A stretch of 64,000 nt of DNA from Phycomyces nitens (taxonomy: Eukaryota; Mucoromycota; Mucoromycetes; Mucorales; Phycomycetaceae), in contig JAHRBC010000004.1 in NCBI GenBank assembly GCA_022702545.1, positions 2,418,001-2,482,000 on the forward strand. Reading direction: 5' to 3'. Positions within the stretch are counted from its first letter, which is position 1, and every line of letters starts with the position of its first letter. The position numbers and the translations under genes were made by a program. Below, piece by piece: positions 47,911-58,884 of this stretch. The notes beneath the pieces were generated by a model. The model was given only the letters and a program-made list of their open reading frames with translations, made no database searches and had not been told where the DNA came from.

Positions 47911-49189
47911 ATGCCTGGAAATGATTCAAAGTTTATCAAAGAGGTCTGGGCAGAGAACCTTGAAGAAGAAATGGCCTATTTGCGAGACCTTGTAGAAGAT
48001 TATCCTTACTTGGCCATGGTACGTGCCCTTTCCATCACAGTTTTATAAGTTTGGGTCTTGAGTTTCTGTTCTGTTTTGACAATGAAGAGAGAGAAAAGAA
48101 AAAGAAAAAAACATAAAAAAGGGGGGTTCTGTTTCATGAAAGAACACATAATGGTTGTCTATGCATTAAACAAACCTTGTAGGACACAGAGTTTCCTGGT
48201 GTGGTAGCAAGACCTATTGGCACCTTTCGTACTTCATCCGACTATCATTATCAGACATTACGATGCAACGTTGACCTTTTGAAGATCATCCAACTTGGAG
48301 TCACGTTTGCAGATCATCAAGGGAATCTCCCGAGCAATGTCTGCACCTGGCAATTCAACTTTAGATTCAATCTAGCGTAAGTCTATAATAGCTGGTTGAA
48401 ATCATGAGTCGGTTGAACAATGCATAACACAAAAAAATTGGGCTTGTTTTCTAGAGACGACATGTATGCTCAAGATTCTATTGAGCTTTTGACGAAATCT
48501 GGCATTGATTTCAAGAAGCATGAAGACTATGGAATTGATGTAGAGCACTTTGGGGAGCTGTTGATGAGCTCTGGCTTTGTATTGTTGGATGATGTAAAAT
48601 GGATCTCCTTTCACAGGTACGTGCACGTGTAGGCACAATGGGAACCATGCGTATATATATATATATATATATATATATACTTACTTGTTCAACCTATAGT
48701 GGATATGACTTTGGCTATCTTCTCAAGGTGTTGACATGTTCTGCAATGCCTGCAGATGAGGCCGAGTTCTTTGATCTGTTGCGAACATACTTTCCTTGCA
48801 TCTATGACATCAAGTATCTGATGAAGAGCTGTAAGAACCTCAAGGGCGGCCTTCAGGATATCGCAGATGATCTACAGGTTGCACGGATCGGTCCACAACA
48901 TCAGGCTGGCAGCGACAGTTTGCTGACCTGCACCACTTTTTTCAAGATGCGCCAGATGTTCTTTGAAGATAGAATCGATGATCAGAAATACCTGTAAGTG
49001 CTTTGGATACAGACAAAATGGTCTCTAAAATATATTGCTACAAGGGGCTATCTATATGGACTACGATGCAGTCCCAATGGCATCCAGGCCCTCACATCTG
49101 CCACTAACGCACTGACCCTTCATGCGTCGGTGGTAATAGAAGAAAGTAATGGCAAGGGCATGAATGGCAAGGCTGTCAATGCTTCTTGA
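47911..49189 (+). CDS. POP2: CCR4-NOT deadenylase subunit CAF1 (POP2/CNOT7 type)
   Basis: DEDD-family 3' exoribonuclease that removes mRNA poly(A) tails as part of CCR4-NOT in the cytoplasm. About five exons; the first is 36 codons ([20 protein letters not shown]...). The exon after the first intron begins [20 protein letters not shown], giving the first D and E of [24 protein letters not shown] and [20 protein letters not shown] follow. The third acidic residue is in [13 protein letters not shown], the fourth in the [10 protein letters not shown] segment. The last exon gives YLGYLYGL as in CNOT7, then a species-specific tail. About 295 residues, the family norm and without the Gln-rich N-terminal extension of yeast Pop2. 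The catalytic set is complete, so the enzyme should be active. One intron holds a TA run (48650-48679). Confidence 0.94.
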
Positions 49190-49645
49190 TTCATTATTAT
49201 ATATTTTCTTCGCCACAATTCCCAAATATCTCTATATATTCGCCTCCTCCTATCCTAAATCACTTACAACATATTGATTCACCCTATCTTTTCCACGCTT
49301 GGTCCCCATTTGATTTCTCCAGTACAATTCCTCCATATCTCAAGCACACATTTACACTCTCACACATTCACACACTCACACTAACATGTATACAGACAAG
49401 ATACATTTATAATGAAATCACGAAATCATGAAATTGAAACAAATTATATATATATATGTATATATATATTATATTTTTTTATTTTTTTATTGATTTATTG
49501 ATTGGCTGATTTTACTGATTGGCTGATTTACTGATTGGCTGATTTACTGATTTGATTTGATTTGATAGCATGGTTATATCGGATTGTTGTTATTAAGGCT
49601 AGTTTATATACACATCTTTACAAGAATGAGCATTGTGAAGGAAAT
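49190..49645. other. Convergent 3' flanks of CAF1 and malate dehydrogenase
   Basis: 456 bases, C/T- and CA-rich first (49200-49390), then AT-rich. Contains the short tandem repeat described separately. No gene. Confidence 0.5.
49490..49566. repeat. Tandem repeat of a 15-16 base unit (TGATTGGCTGATTTAC)
   Basis: About three units followed by TGATT pentamers. It contains three ATTGG (inverted CCAAT) cores but lies between two 3' ends, so a promoter role is unlikely. Confidence 0.85.
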
Positions 49646-50889
49646 TTAGAACTTGGAACCCTCGGTAATAAAGGAGGCACCCTTTACAATGTTGCCCATG
49701 AGCTCGGCAGTGGCAGCAGACAAAAGGTTCTGTTCATATGGAGACAGCTTGCCAAGAGGCTTGATTTTCTGGACACCGTTGATACCCAGCTCGACGGGGA
49801 CAGAGAAGTAGTCGATATCACCAACAACGCTCTTGATAGCCTTGGCGCCCTCCTTGTCAGCATCAAGGTTGATGTAGGTGCACTCGACGACTCCTGAAGT
49901 GCCCTTGATTGCGGCCTCGAGGATACTGAGGGTGAAGCGGGCACCAGCAAATGCCATGGAGAGAGTAGCACTGCCGGCTCCGTTCTTGGCCTGGACTACT
50001 TCATCGCCACCAAACTGAATACGATGGGTGACCTTGGCAATCTGTTCCTCGGTCAAAGCAGAGGTTCCCACGACCTGTGAAAGAAGAGGCAGAATGGTGA
50101 CACCGCTATGGCCACCGACAACAGGCACTTGAAGCTGGCTAGCCTCGGCACCGATCAGTTCAGACACAAAGGTCGAGGCGCGGACGATATCAAGAGTTGT
50201 GACACCAAAGATCCTGGGAAGAAGTGACAAATAGGACGATTTAGTCAAATCACCGAAGACATTTTCACATTCAACCCATCCAAGCCAATGAATTGAATTG
50301 ATTGGCATTTTTCTCTCCAGACTTACTTGCGGGGATCATAGACACCAAAATGCTTGAAAACCTCGGTAACAATTGGGACAGTAGAGTTGACAGGGTTGGA
50401 AATGACACAGATGAATGCCTTTGGGCAGAACTTGGCGGCTGCAGTGGCCAAATCACGGACAATGCCACCGTTGATGTTGAACAAATCATCGCGGGTCATT
50501 CCAGGCTTACGGGGAACACCAGCAGGGATTACAACTGATTAAAAAATAATAATATGAACAATGGTACACGCGTCATTTAGGATTGTCGTACTTGTCAACC
50601 ATAAGCCCGGATTCATTTAACCTTACCAACAGCAGAGTCCTTGATAGCCTCCTCCAGCTGGTCGTTTCCAACATGGCCAGTAACCTTGGATTTGGTATTG
50701 ACATGGCTAGACAACATGTAAGGCACAGAATCAACCGCAATATAAACCTTACCTTAGGTCGGCAGCAACACCGGGCGTGTTGACAACATCAAACAACGAG
50801 AGGTGGGTGATGAGATCAGACTGCTTGAGCAAGAGAGACAAGGGCTGGCCAATTCCACCAGCAGCACCACAGACAGTGACTTTAACCAT
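49646..50889 (-). CDS. Malate dehydrogenase (NAD-dependent, no visible mitochondrial presequence, C-terminal SKF)
   Basis: Interconverts malate and oxaloacetate with NAD. Four exons, about 335 residues. The protein starts directly with the Rossmann fold, [20 protein letters not shown], with no targeting leader. Later blocks are [40 protein letters not shown] (substrate-binding arginines), [40 protein letters not shown] and [20 protein letters not shown] (active-site histidine). The C-terminus is ITEGSKF. Without a leader it is presumably cytosolic. The SKF end is a non-canonical peroxisomal PTS1 variant, the one found on yeast catalase A, so a peroxisomal pool is possible. An upstream exon encoding a leader was searched for in the 550-base promoter and not found. 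Divergent from the trehalose synthase gene. Confidence 0.94.
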
Positions 50890-51439
50890 TATGTTATTAT
50901 TATATTATAGAGTGAACAAGAAAGAAGAAGGATTAAGAGCGAACCTGAAGCTGATCAAGATTGGCCTTTTATAGCACCGCCTGCCCCAACACCGAAACAC
51001 TCTTGTCACATGGAACATCCCTTGGTTCCTCTCAACACACCTTTTCTTTCTTTCTCTTCGAGGGCATGTTATTTCACATGTCCTCCGCCACTCCGTCCCT
51101 CTCCACTTTCTCGCCACACCATGGGCAGTGTGTGGTCAGGGCGGGAGAAGCGGGGGGCGGGGGTATATGGGGGGGAGACGCGGGGCAATCGTCTGTCTAT
51201 TCCACCAGTGTGTGCCGCGTGTGACGTAGATGTGCGGCCCGGCCCATTGGGACTTAATACCGTGGCATTGACATCATTCCGAGCAGTAGCACTGGCCAAA
51301 AAAAGGTACCAAACCAGCGTTTCTTTTTTGTTTGCCAACCATACCCTAAACTTTTCACGACATCGCCAGACCCGTCTAGCCCTGCGCCAACACCCGACCA
51401 GCCTAACCCACCCGTTCCTACCCTCTTCTTTTGTTGGAC
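50890..51439. promoter_or_regulatory. Divergent promoter region, malate dehydrogenase (-) and trehalose-6-phosphate synthase-like (+)
   Basis: 550 bases between two start codons. Much GC-richer than the rest of the window, with the G-run cluster at 51139-51175 and several CCCCT/AGGGG-type cores that in other fungi bind stress (Msn2/4-type) or Mig1/CreA-type C2H2 factors. Site assignment is inference. Confidence 0.55.
51139..51175 (+). promoter_or_regulatory. Cluster of G-runs, candidate G-quadruplex
   Basis: Within 37 bases there are five runs of three or more G separated by one to six bases (GGG, GGG, GGGGGG, GGGGG, then GGGGGGG after TATAT). This meets the usual G3+N1-7 pattern. It is the only such cluster I noticed in 64 kb. 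Confidence 0.6.
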
Positions 51440-54400
51440 ATGTCGCTCATTACCGAAAATAGAGTTGTCATCGCCAGTCTGTTCCTGCCCTGCACCATTG
51501 ACTTTCAACACCCTGCACCCCCAAAAGCACCTGTCTTTACGGTCGAGAAGCCGGCCCTGCCAACCCCAGCTGGTGTTCCCAACCTCATTGACACACTGGC
51601 AGCACAGCAACGGCCGAGTGCTCCACTTCCTGTAGAACCTACCCCATTCTTTGATCTCCAGACACCAAAAGCAGACGTCTCTACCCCGCGGCCAATCGAC
51701 TCGGCAGATCTGGCGAATGCTGAATGGACGGTCAGACCATTAAGCACAGGAAACATTGGTCTCCAGAACGCGATCCAGGCCACACGCCATCGCATTGACA
51801 AACTACTATGGGTAGGCACGCTAGCAATATCAACCGATCAACTCTCGGCCAACCAACGCCAGGATATTACAAGCACATTGATGAATGACCACAATTGTTG
51901 TCCTGTGATGCCAACTGATTCAGAAATTGAAGGGCATTACGATCGTTATTGCAAACAGGTATTGATTGGTTTATCAAATGCTTTATTGATTGCTTTATTG
52001 CATATATTTATTATATATTATTATTATTATTATGTATAGGTTCTCTGGCCATACTTTCATTATGTAGTTCAGGCAGACATTCAGAATACGATGTACCAAA
52101 AGGCAGCCTGGGAGGCCTATTGTGCATTAAATCAGCGATTTGCCGATGCCATTGTGGATCAATATCAGGAAGGTGACATAAGCAAGTATTTCAATATAAG
52201 CATTTAGCACAAACTATATATATATATGTATATAATATATGTATATATGTAATATGTATGCATATATGGTCTGCTTGTTAATTTCTCGTCTATTACGCAT
52301 TGGATCATTATAGTCTGGGTCAATGATTATCATCTGATGCTTCTGCCTGGGATGCTACGGAAGGCTCTCCCACGCGCCATCATAGGCTTCTTTCTCCACA
52401 TTCCCTTCCCCAGTTCCGAACTCTTCCGCTGCTTACCCAGTAAGGAAATCTATTCTTTTTTATTAAAGGTCTAAAAGGCCCCTCTAGAGACGATAATGAT
52501 AGTGAAATAATCATGATTGATTTACTAATGCCAATTGCCGTTCAAAGCCAGAAAGGAGCTTCTAGAGGCCATGCTTCAGGCTGATCTCATTGGCTTCCAG
52601 ACATATTCATTTGCACGTCACTTTCTACAGACATGTGCCCGCATCCTGTCCCTTGATGCCACACCCACCGGCATCCAGATGGACTCCCACTATGTGTCTG
52701 TCGGTATCTATCCAATTGGAATCGACGTCGAGGCCCTGAATCGCAAGAGGTATGCTACCAATCATCTTGAGCCAAATCCAACCATCCCCCTTTCTCTCTA
52801 GGGCTGACCCAGATGTCGCACGATGGGTGGCAATGTTGAAGGAAAAGTATGCAGGCAAGAAGCTCATTGTCGCCCGTGATAAGCTGGACTACATCAAGGG
52901 CGTTCGTCAAAAGCTGCTCGCATTCGAGCAATTCCTTATCCACCATCCAGAGTGGCAAGAAGAAGTATGTCTGTGTAGTCTGTGTAGTCTGTTCTCTTGT
53001 TTTAACCGTTCCAATTAGGTCGTGTTGATCCAAATTGCCCTCTCGACATCTGAACAAAATGAAGTTAGAGCACATATATCAGATGTAGTTTCGCGTGTAA
53101 ACTCAAAGTTTAGCAACATTGCATACCAACCCATTGTGTTTTTGCACCAAGACATTGCATTTGAGCAGTATCTTGCCCTCTTGAGCTCTGCTGATGCCTC
53201 ACTCATTACCCCTCTCCGCGATGGAATGAACCTTACGTCCCATGAATATATCGTTTGTCAGGAAAACAAAGGAGGTCCTCTTATTCTCAGTGAAGTAAGT
53301 GTGCCAGATGTGGTATAGATGGCCCTAAAATACATTGGTGATAGTTTACAGGTACTTATGGCAGCTTTGGAGCTTGCCTTCGAGTCAACCCTTGGGATTA
53401 CAGAGTAAGGATACCTAAATATCCAAAACAAAACAAAAATATTGCTAAACACAGGCTGGTGTGGTGTCCTTGTAGCAAGTAGGTGATGCAATTCATGAGG
53501 CCTTGTCAATGTCCCAGGAGGAAAAGACAGGTCGTTGGAAGGTAGGGTGGCTGGATTCCTTGGCATGCTTTACATTGTACCAATAATTAATGTCTCGTGG
53601 CTGGCCGTACAGGAACTGTACAGAAGTATCACTGCCAACTCTGGTAAGATCTCACCTATACACATAACGAGCGCTGCTCGTATACACATAATAAATAGTG
53701 AACCATACAAAAAAGCATGACGCTCACAAGCATAATTTGTGCCTTTCTTACAAATATTAAACCCCCTAACATTTAGCTCAGAACTGGGCTAGTACTCTCA
53801 TCGGAGACCTTTGCAAGGTAAGACCAATTTTCTTCTTTTGCTTGCCTTGTTATAAAACTCATGTCATCAATAGGTTCACGATGCTACCTCTCGCCGTTTC
53901 TCAGCCCAGATACCTCCCTTGGATACTCGGGCGGCCAAGAAAGCCTACCAGACCAGCAAACAACAACGCGTGTAGGTGTTGAAGACACGGAATTTGTTGA
54001 TATCTCTAGACGGGGTCTGTAGATAAAACAGAGGGCCACAGTAACACTTTGGGATTTCCTATTCTAGGTTCCTGTTTGATTACGGTGGCACACTTGTACA
54101 GCATGGCCAATCCACTGGTTCTCCTGGTCTTGCACGCTTGGTACGTGTGCTTGAGTTCTTGGCCAGTGATCCCCAGAACTTGGTCTATGTGATCTCGGGA
54201 AGAACAAAGGCCAATGTTGAGCGAGATTTGGGAAACGTGCCTAACCTGGGACTTAGGTAAGAAACAAGATATTTGGTATCAAGATCATTGATAATATTTA
54301 TACTATTGATAATATTGATAATATTTATAATATTGATAATATTGATAATATTGATATTTATAATATTGATATTATTTTGCCTAATATACATTTATATATT

Positions 54401-55247
54401 CTCTAGTGCTGAAAATGGCTTTTACATTAAACCACCAGGTGAAGAATGGCAACAGCTATTTACAAAGATTGATATATCATGGCAGCCTGCTGTCCAAGAG
54501 GTAATGTATTAAATGTATATATATATAGAAATATTAATTGGTTTTCTTGGACATAGATTTTTCAATATTACACTGAGCGTACACCAGGAGCTTACATTGA
54601 AACCAAAGATATATCGGTGATTTGGGTAACTATCATTGATAACAGATTAATATCGGAAATATTGAACATATCGATTTAATGTCATATACTTTCTTTTTTA
54701 CGCGTCTTAGCATTACCGAACGGCGGGACAGGACGCCAGCTATGTGTAAGTGAAATATCTGACGATCAGGTCTATCAAAAAGTATACTACTTATACTGCT
54801 TATAATGCTTATTTACTTTTAAAATAGTGCCTGGCAAGCAGCCGAATGCCAGAATCATATTGCTGACCTCGTAAACAAAAACTTTGCGGTCCACGTTGTT
54901 GCAGGAACCACAAGTATTGAAGTCAGTAAAACACTTGGAACATGATCAAGAGAAAAAAAAGGGGGGGTCGATATATTATTATTCATTTACTTCTTTTCTT
55001 GTAGGTTCTTCCCAACGAAATCAACAAGGCAGTAGTTGCCAACCGGGTCCTTCAGGATATCCAATCTGACTTTGTGCTATCAATTGGAGACGATAGATCT
55101 GATGAAGATATGTTTGGACTGTTGAACAAACAAGAGATTCCAAACGTGTTTACTTGCACGGTTGGGTCTCGCAGTACAGAAGCCAAATATTTTGTATCCA
55201 ATGTCCAGGGTGTATTAGCCACACTTGAACATTTGATGCACCCATGA
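51440..55247 (+). CDS. Trehalose-6-phosphate synthase/phosphatase family protein (GT20 plus TPP domain, altered TPP motif)
   Basis: Belongs to the fungal trehalose synthase complex proteins (Tps2/Tps3/Tsl1 type): GT20 domain followed by a HAD phosphatase domain, about 800 residues over more than ten short introns. GT20 blocks: VWVNDYHLMLLPGMLRKALP, IIGFFLHIPFPSSELFRCLP, ADLIGFQTYSFARHFL, SVGIYPIGIDVEAL, KLIVARDKLDYIKGVRQKLL, SLITPLRDGMNLTSHEYIVC and LSEFTGTYGSFGACLRVNPW. The usual N-terminal GGLV loop is not evident. HAD motif I reads LFDYGGTLV: the first Asp (nucleophile) is present, but the second, normally in DYDGT, is Gly. Motif II (VISGR), SAENG, a motif III lysine and SIGDDRSDEDMFG are intact. 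The first 100 residues are Pro-rich. The ATG at 51440 was chosen. The likely role is regulatory subunit or weak enzyme rather than main phosphatase; the change is visible, the consequence inferred. Confidence 0.88.
54280..54376 (+). repeat. 9-base (GATAATATT) minisatellite in an intron of the trehalose gene
   Basis: About ten imperfect GATAATATT/TATAATATT units fill the intron between VPNLGL and SAENG coding exons. Confidence 0.9.
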
Positions 55248-55339
55248 AAATAGTAACAAGAATAATTGTTTATATATTTTTGTTTTGCAATAAATTAAGA
55301 ATAGCCAAAAGGCTAAATATGAAGACGCTATAGAATTGT

Positions 55340-56122
55340 TCAGGGAGCGTAGTTCTTGTCGAAACCAGCAGAGCAGAAGGTCTGGTCGCCAGAGTACTGC
55401 TTGAGAGTAGGGGTGGTCCATCCACCAAAGGAGGAGAAATCGCCAAAGGACAGGCTGTCATCGTAGTGCTATATAGAATTGTAAGATTGATGGTTTTGGT
55501 TGTTGTGTTTCTTTTCAACTTACAGGGTACCAGAGAGGAAGGGAAGAGTCGAGAACGTAGCTGGCGGAACCAGTGATGGTTTGCCACTGGTAGTAAGAGG
55601 AGTAGATACCCCACTTCCATCCGGTAGCAGACCAGGCAGAGTGGAAAGCGGCAAGGGTGGTTCTGGCAGAGCTGGTAGAGGGCCAGTTGTTGGCACTGCT
55701 GTCAATTTCAACATCGAACCAGAGACGACCGACAATCATCTTGTTGGCACCAACATAGCTGACGAGCTCATTGACCTGGGTAGCAGCAGACTTGCAGGTA
55801 GATCTTCCGGTACAGGGGAACATGTAAATGTCAATCTTGGAAATGCCAGCAGCCTTGGCATTCAAGTAGTTCTGGTAGCAGTTGGAATCAACTTTGCCTC
55901 CCTAGAAAGAGTAAATATATTGTTGTTTCAAAGAATATCACAACTTACAGGGCTGTTACCCCAGGCCTCAATGTAGCAACGGATGATGGCATAATCATAA
56001 CCGAGGTTCTTGACACAAGAGAAGGAGGATGTGGATGTCAAGGCAGAGACATCAACACCAGTGGTGCGTGCCTGGACTGCAGCAAAGGCAAGGGAGAGGA
56101 GGGCCAATGGATAGAACAACAT
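55340..56122 (-). CDS. Secreted GH25-family lysozyme (muramidase)
   Basis: Beta-1,4-N-acetylmuramidase fold of the Chalaropsis/GH25 type, likely secreted to digest bacterial peptidoglycan. Three exons (56122 to about 55950, about 55900-55517, about 55465-55340), about 225 residues. Residues 1-18 ([18 protein letters not shown]) are a clear signal peptide. The mature part opens [20 protein letters not shown], with Asp24 in the conserved VDVS position. [14 protein letters not shown] and [11 protein letters not shown] follow. The second catalytic acid sits in RLWFDVEID, the GH25 DxE motif. Further pieces are [32 protein letters not shown] and [10 protein letters not shown]. Both catalytic acids are present. 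Three or more cysteine pairs fit an extracellular protein. Its 3' end is 92 bases from that of the trehalose gene (convergent). Similar GH25 enzymes occur widely in fungi, amoebae and bacteria, so transfer cannot be judged here. Confidence 0.93.
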
Positions 56123-57223
56123 TGTGATGATGAGATGAGAGAAAACGAGGTCAATTGAGAGTGTCTTTTATACAAAACTTGGATCGGCCATTCGACCTTG
56201 TGCTGGTAATTTTGGACGCTTTTTTGCATTAGTGTACAAATTACCTTGTGGATAAAATATTTGGGTGGTTACATCTCTTATCTAGATGAATTGAATACCA
56301 GTGTTTCTCAAAAAGTTATCTACAGGTACAGGACCAATACCACAGAACCTTTTTTTTCTTCTTATTCTTATTCTTCTTATTCTTATTTGTATCTATGGTT
56401 TTAAACATGTTTATTGTGACAAGTATCAAAAGATTGGCATTGTCCTGTCTCTGCAATGGCCTGGACGGAGGTCTTTGGTTGATCTGATATGAGTCTCAAG
56501 TATAATGTTGGTCGGGACTTATTGGCCTAATAAAGTAAAGTGATCGAAGTGGCAAGGAACATTCAAGTACAGGCTATACAATCTGGACCGGGCAATAGAT
56601 GGCGTGTTTGCGCACAAGACGAATAAGACTGATATGAGTCGACTGAATAAAGAAAGATTGGCTATAAACAGAGAAGGTAGGATGAAATGCCAAACAGGGA
56701 CTGAACTATGGGTATATTTGTGTTCCTTATCCTCCAATATTAGCTTATTACAAGCGAGAATCGAATAGAACATGAAAAAAAGGAGGGTACAATACTATAA
56801 GGTTTGCATAGATGAAATTAGAGTACAAATTTAAGGGTTGTACTGATCGTTAAATGCAATCATTTTTGGACATGGCCAGGCTGAGAATCCGCTACTGATT
56901 ATACTGAGTTACATTTGTGTATATGGGTTATATAGTTTTAGTCTACTTATAAATTGAATATCCAATTTCAATATATTGCAAAAAACAAAAAATAATAATA
57001 ATGTAGCCTGTCTTTACGACTCTTTATTAGTCAACTAATGGTTGTATTCTTGAAAGACAAAATAAAATAATACGATCGTTTATGTAGGTGCCACATTGTT
57101 CGTAATGTGCAACGGTCGGAACCCAAACAGAATCTCTTTTCCTTTCATTTCTCGCTTCTCATTTCTGGTGTACTTTCAAAAGCCTACATTTTATTTTATT
57201 TTATTATTATTAATATTAAATTT
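56123..57223. other. 1.1 kb intergenic DNA, promoters of the lysozyme (-) and Nudix (+) genes
   Basis: No supported gene. There is a TTCTTATTC-type tandem pyrimidine run at 56348-56392, an AAT run near 56990, and TTTTATT repeats just before 57223. Short frames here have no motif. Confidence 0.5.
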
Positions 57224-58646
57224 ATGGCCGAGCAAAAATGTATGTACACAGATACGAAGCCTGTCAAACATACAATATACCCAGGCCCATATATGTATAA
57301 TGTACATATTATGGCTTTGTAGATCTCGCGCAGATTGTAGAGACGTTGATGACTCGCCAGCCACTGGTCATCAACCCTCCATCTCAACCACGGAGAGCAG
57401 CAGTGGCCTTGGTTTTGAGATGTCGCCCAAAAAAACCAGTAATGAGCACTGCTAATGTCGATTCCGTCAAGGGGTTCTTTGACCAGGCGTGGGTGGACGA
57501 CAGCGAACCAGAGCTGCTGTATATGCTGAGGGCCACCAGGGCCACTGACCAGTAAGAAACCGTGGTTTAGTTATACAGCCTTGCTCCAAAAGAAACACAC
57601 ACCAAAAATAATAATAATCTAGATGGTCTGGACACGTTGCCTTTCCAGGCGGTAAGGCAGACCCTGGAGAAACAGACCGAGAGACGGCAATACGAGAAGT
57701 TCAGGAAGAATTGGGATTAAATTTGAGCTCTGGTGCTTTTATTGAGCTTGGACAGCTGGACAGCAGAGAAATCAAGGCACCACTTGACAACAAATTGATG
57801 ATGATTTTGACGCCCTTTGGTGAGTACATGCTAAAGACTACCCGTGGCCATTGTTTGACGTTTGGGACCAACAGTGTTTCTACAGACTGTACCAGAGACA
57901 CCCACAATGTCACTCCAGGAATCCGAAGTAGCCGCCGTAAAATGTACGACTTGCATATTCACACGCCTTTAACAAGCCAAACTCACACTGTTGTATATTT
58001 TATCAAGGGGTCCCATTATCATTCTTCTTGACAAACGAGCCTTACAACTATGACCTAGTCACTCAGAACTTGGCTCCACGCTCAATGAGAAAGGGCACCA
58101 TTGCTCCCTTTGCTCGCTTGATGATGGGAACCGTCAGTTTTCCAGCCATTGACCTGCCCACTCTAGACAATGATTCTCACAACTTTAGGCTCTGGGGAAT
58201 TACATTGGGTATGACCCGGGATCTGATGGTTTGTGCAGAGGGGAGGCCTGCATGGCACAACCACACCTCTATCCAATCTACCAAAGAAACCTTTCCATTT
58301 GTAAAGTTTGCAAAGTCTCCTCCTCTCTTTTCACACAAGGATATTAGCTTTATGTTTTGGGTGATGTATCGAGTCACAGCTGCCAAATCAAATCTGTTTA
58401 AGTCAAGGTGAGGGATATTAGCATTATAGCTACATTTTGGACACCATTTCATTAAATGTGTTATCCTGTATGTATATATATAACTCTAGGCAAAATATGT
58501 TACCCAAGATTGATAGGGAAAATGAGACGATGTTAATTGCGTTTCAAAGGGCGATTGGGCTTGCTATTGTGTTGCGCTTCAGTGGCAGTGTCTGGCTGAT
58601 ATATTTTGTTATCAAGAAGCTTATGATCGCTGTTGGGTCTTTATGA
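57224..58646 (+). CDS. Nudix hydrolase, CoA-diphosphatase type, with a C-terminal hydrophobic segment
   Basis: Family members of this type split CoA or acyl-CoA into phosphopantetheine and 3',5'-ADP, in peroxisomes or mitochondria. Six exons, about 350 residues. A five-codon first exon (MAEQK, 57224-57239) is joined to the next through a GTATGT donor; the simpler alternative start is ATG 57349. The Nudix box is complete: GHVAFPGGKADPGETDRETA running into IREVQEELGLNL, i.e. G-x5-E-x7-REVQEELGL. The upstream WSGHVAFPGGK phrase is the CoAse extension. Downstream LTPFVFLQ and EVAAGVPLSFFLTNEPYNYD fit the EVxxxxxVPL element. The last exon encodes RAIGLAIVLRFSGSVWLIYF and a short basic end, which looks like a membrane tail anchor, not usual for the family. 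Two introns (57817-57872 and 57938-58002) were placed by conservation. Confidence 0.85.
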
Positions 58647-58884
58647 GAACCATAATGGGGTTTGGTTAATGTTGATGAACAGATTTATTTATTTATTTTT
58701 TTAATTGACCAATAAACAGATTGATTAAGTAGAGTGTATAGAGTATCAATTGTGTGAAAGAGATGTAGTAAATTGCATTTATCAAGAGCCAAAAATATTA
58801 TTATCATTATTTAATAATAATAATAGAGTTGATATTAGCAAGGGATATAAATTTCGTTAGATTAGTAAATGAATTATAGAGTAG

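Noticed and set aside
49490..49566. ATTGG repeats as CCAAT-box promoter elements
   Set aside because: They lie between two convergent 3' ends, not upstream of a gene.
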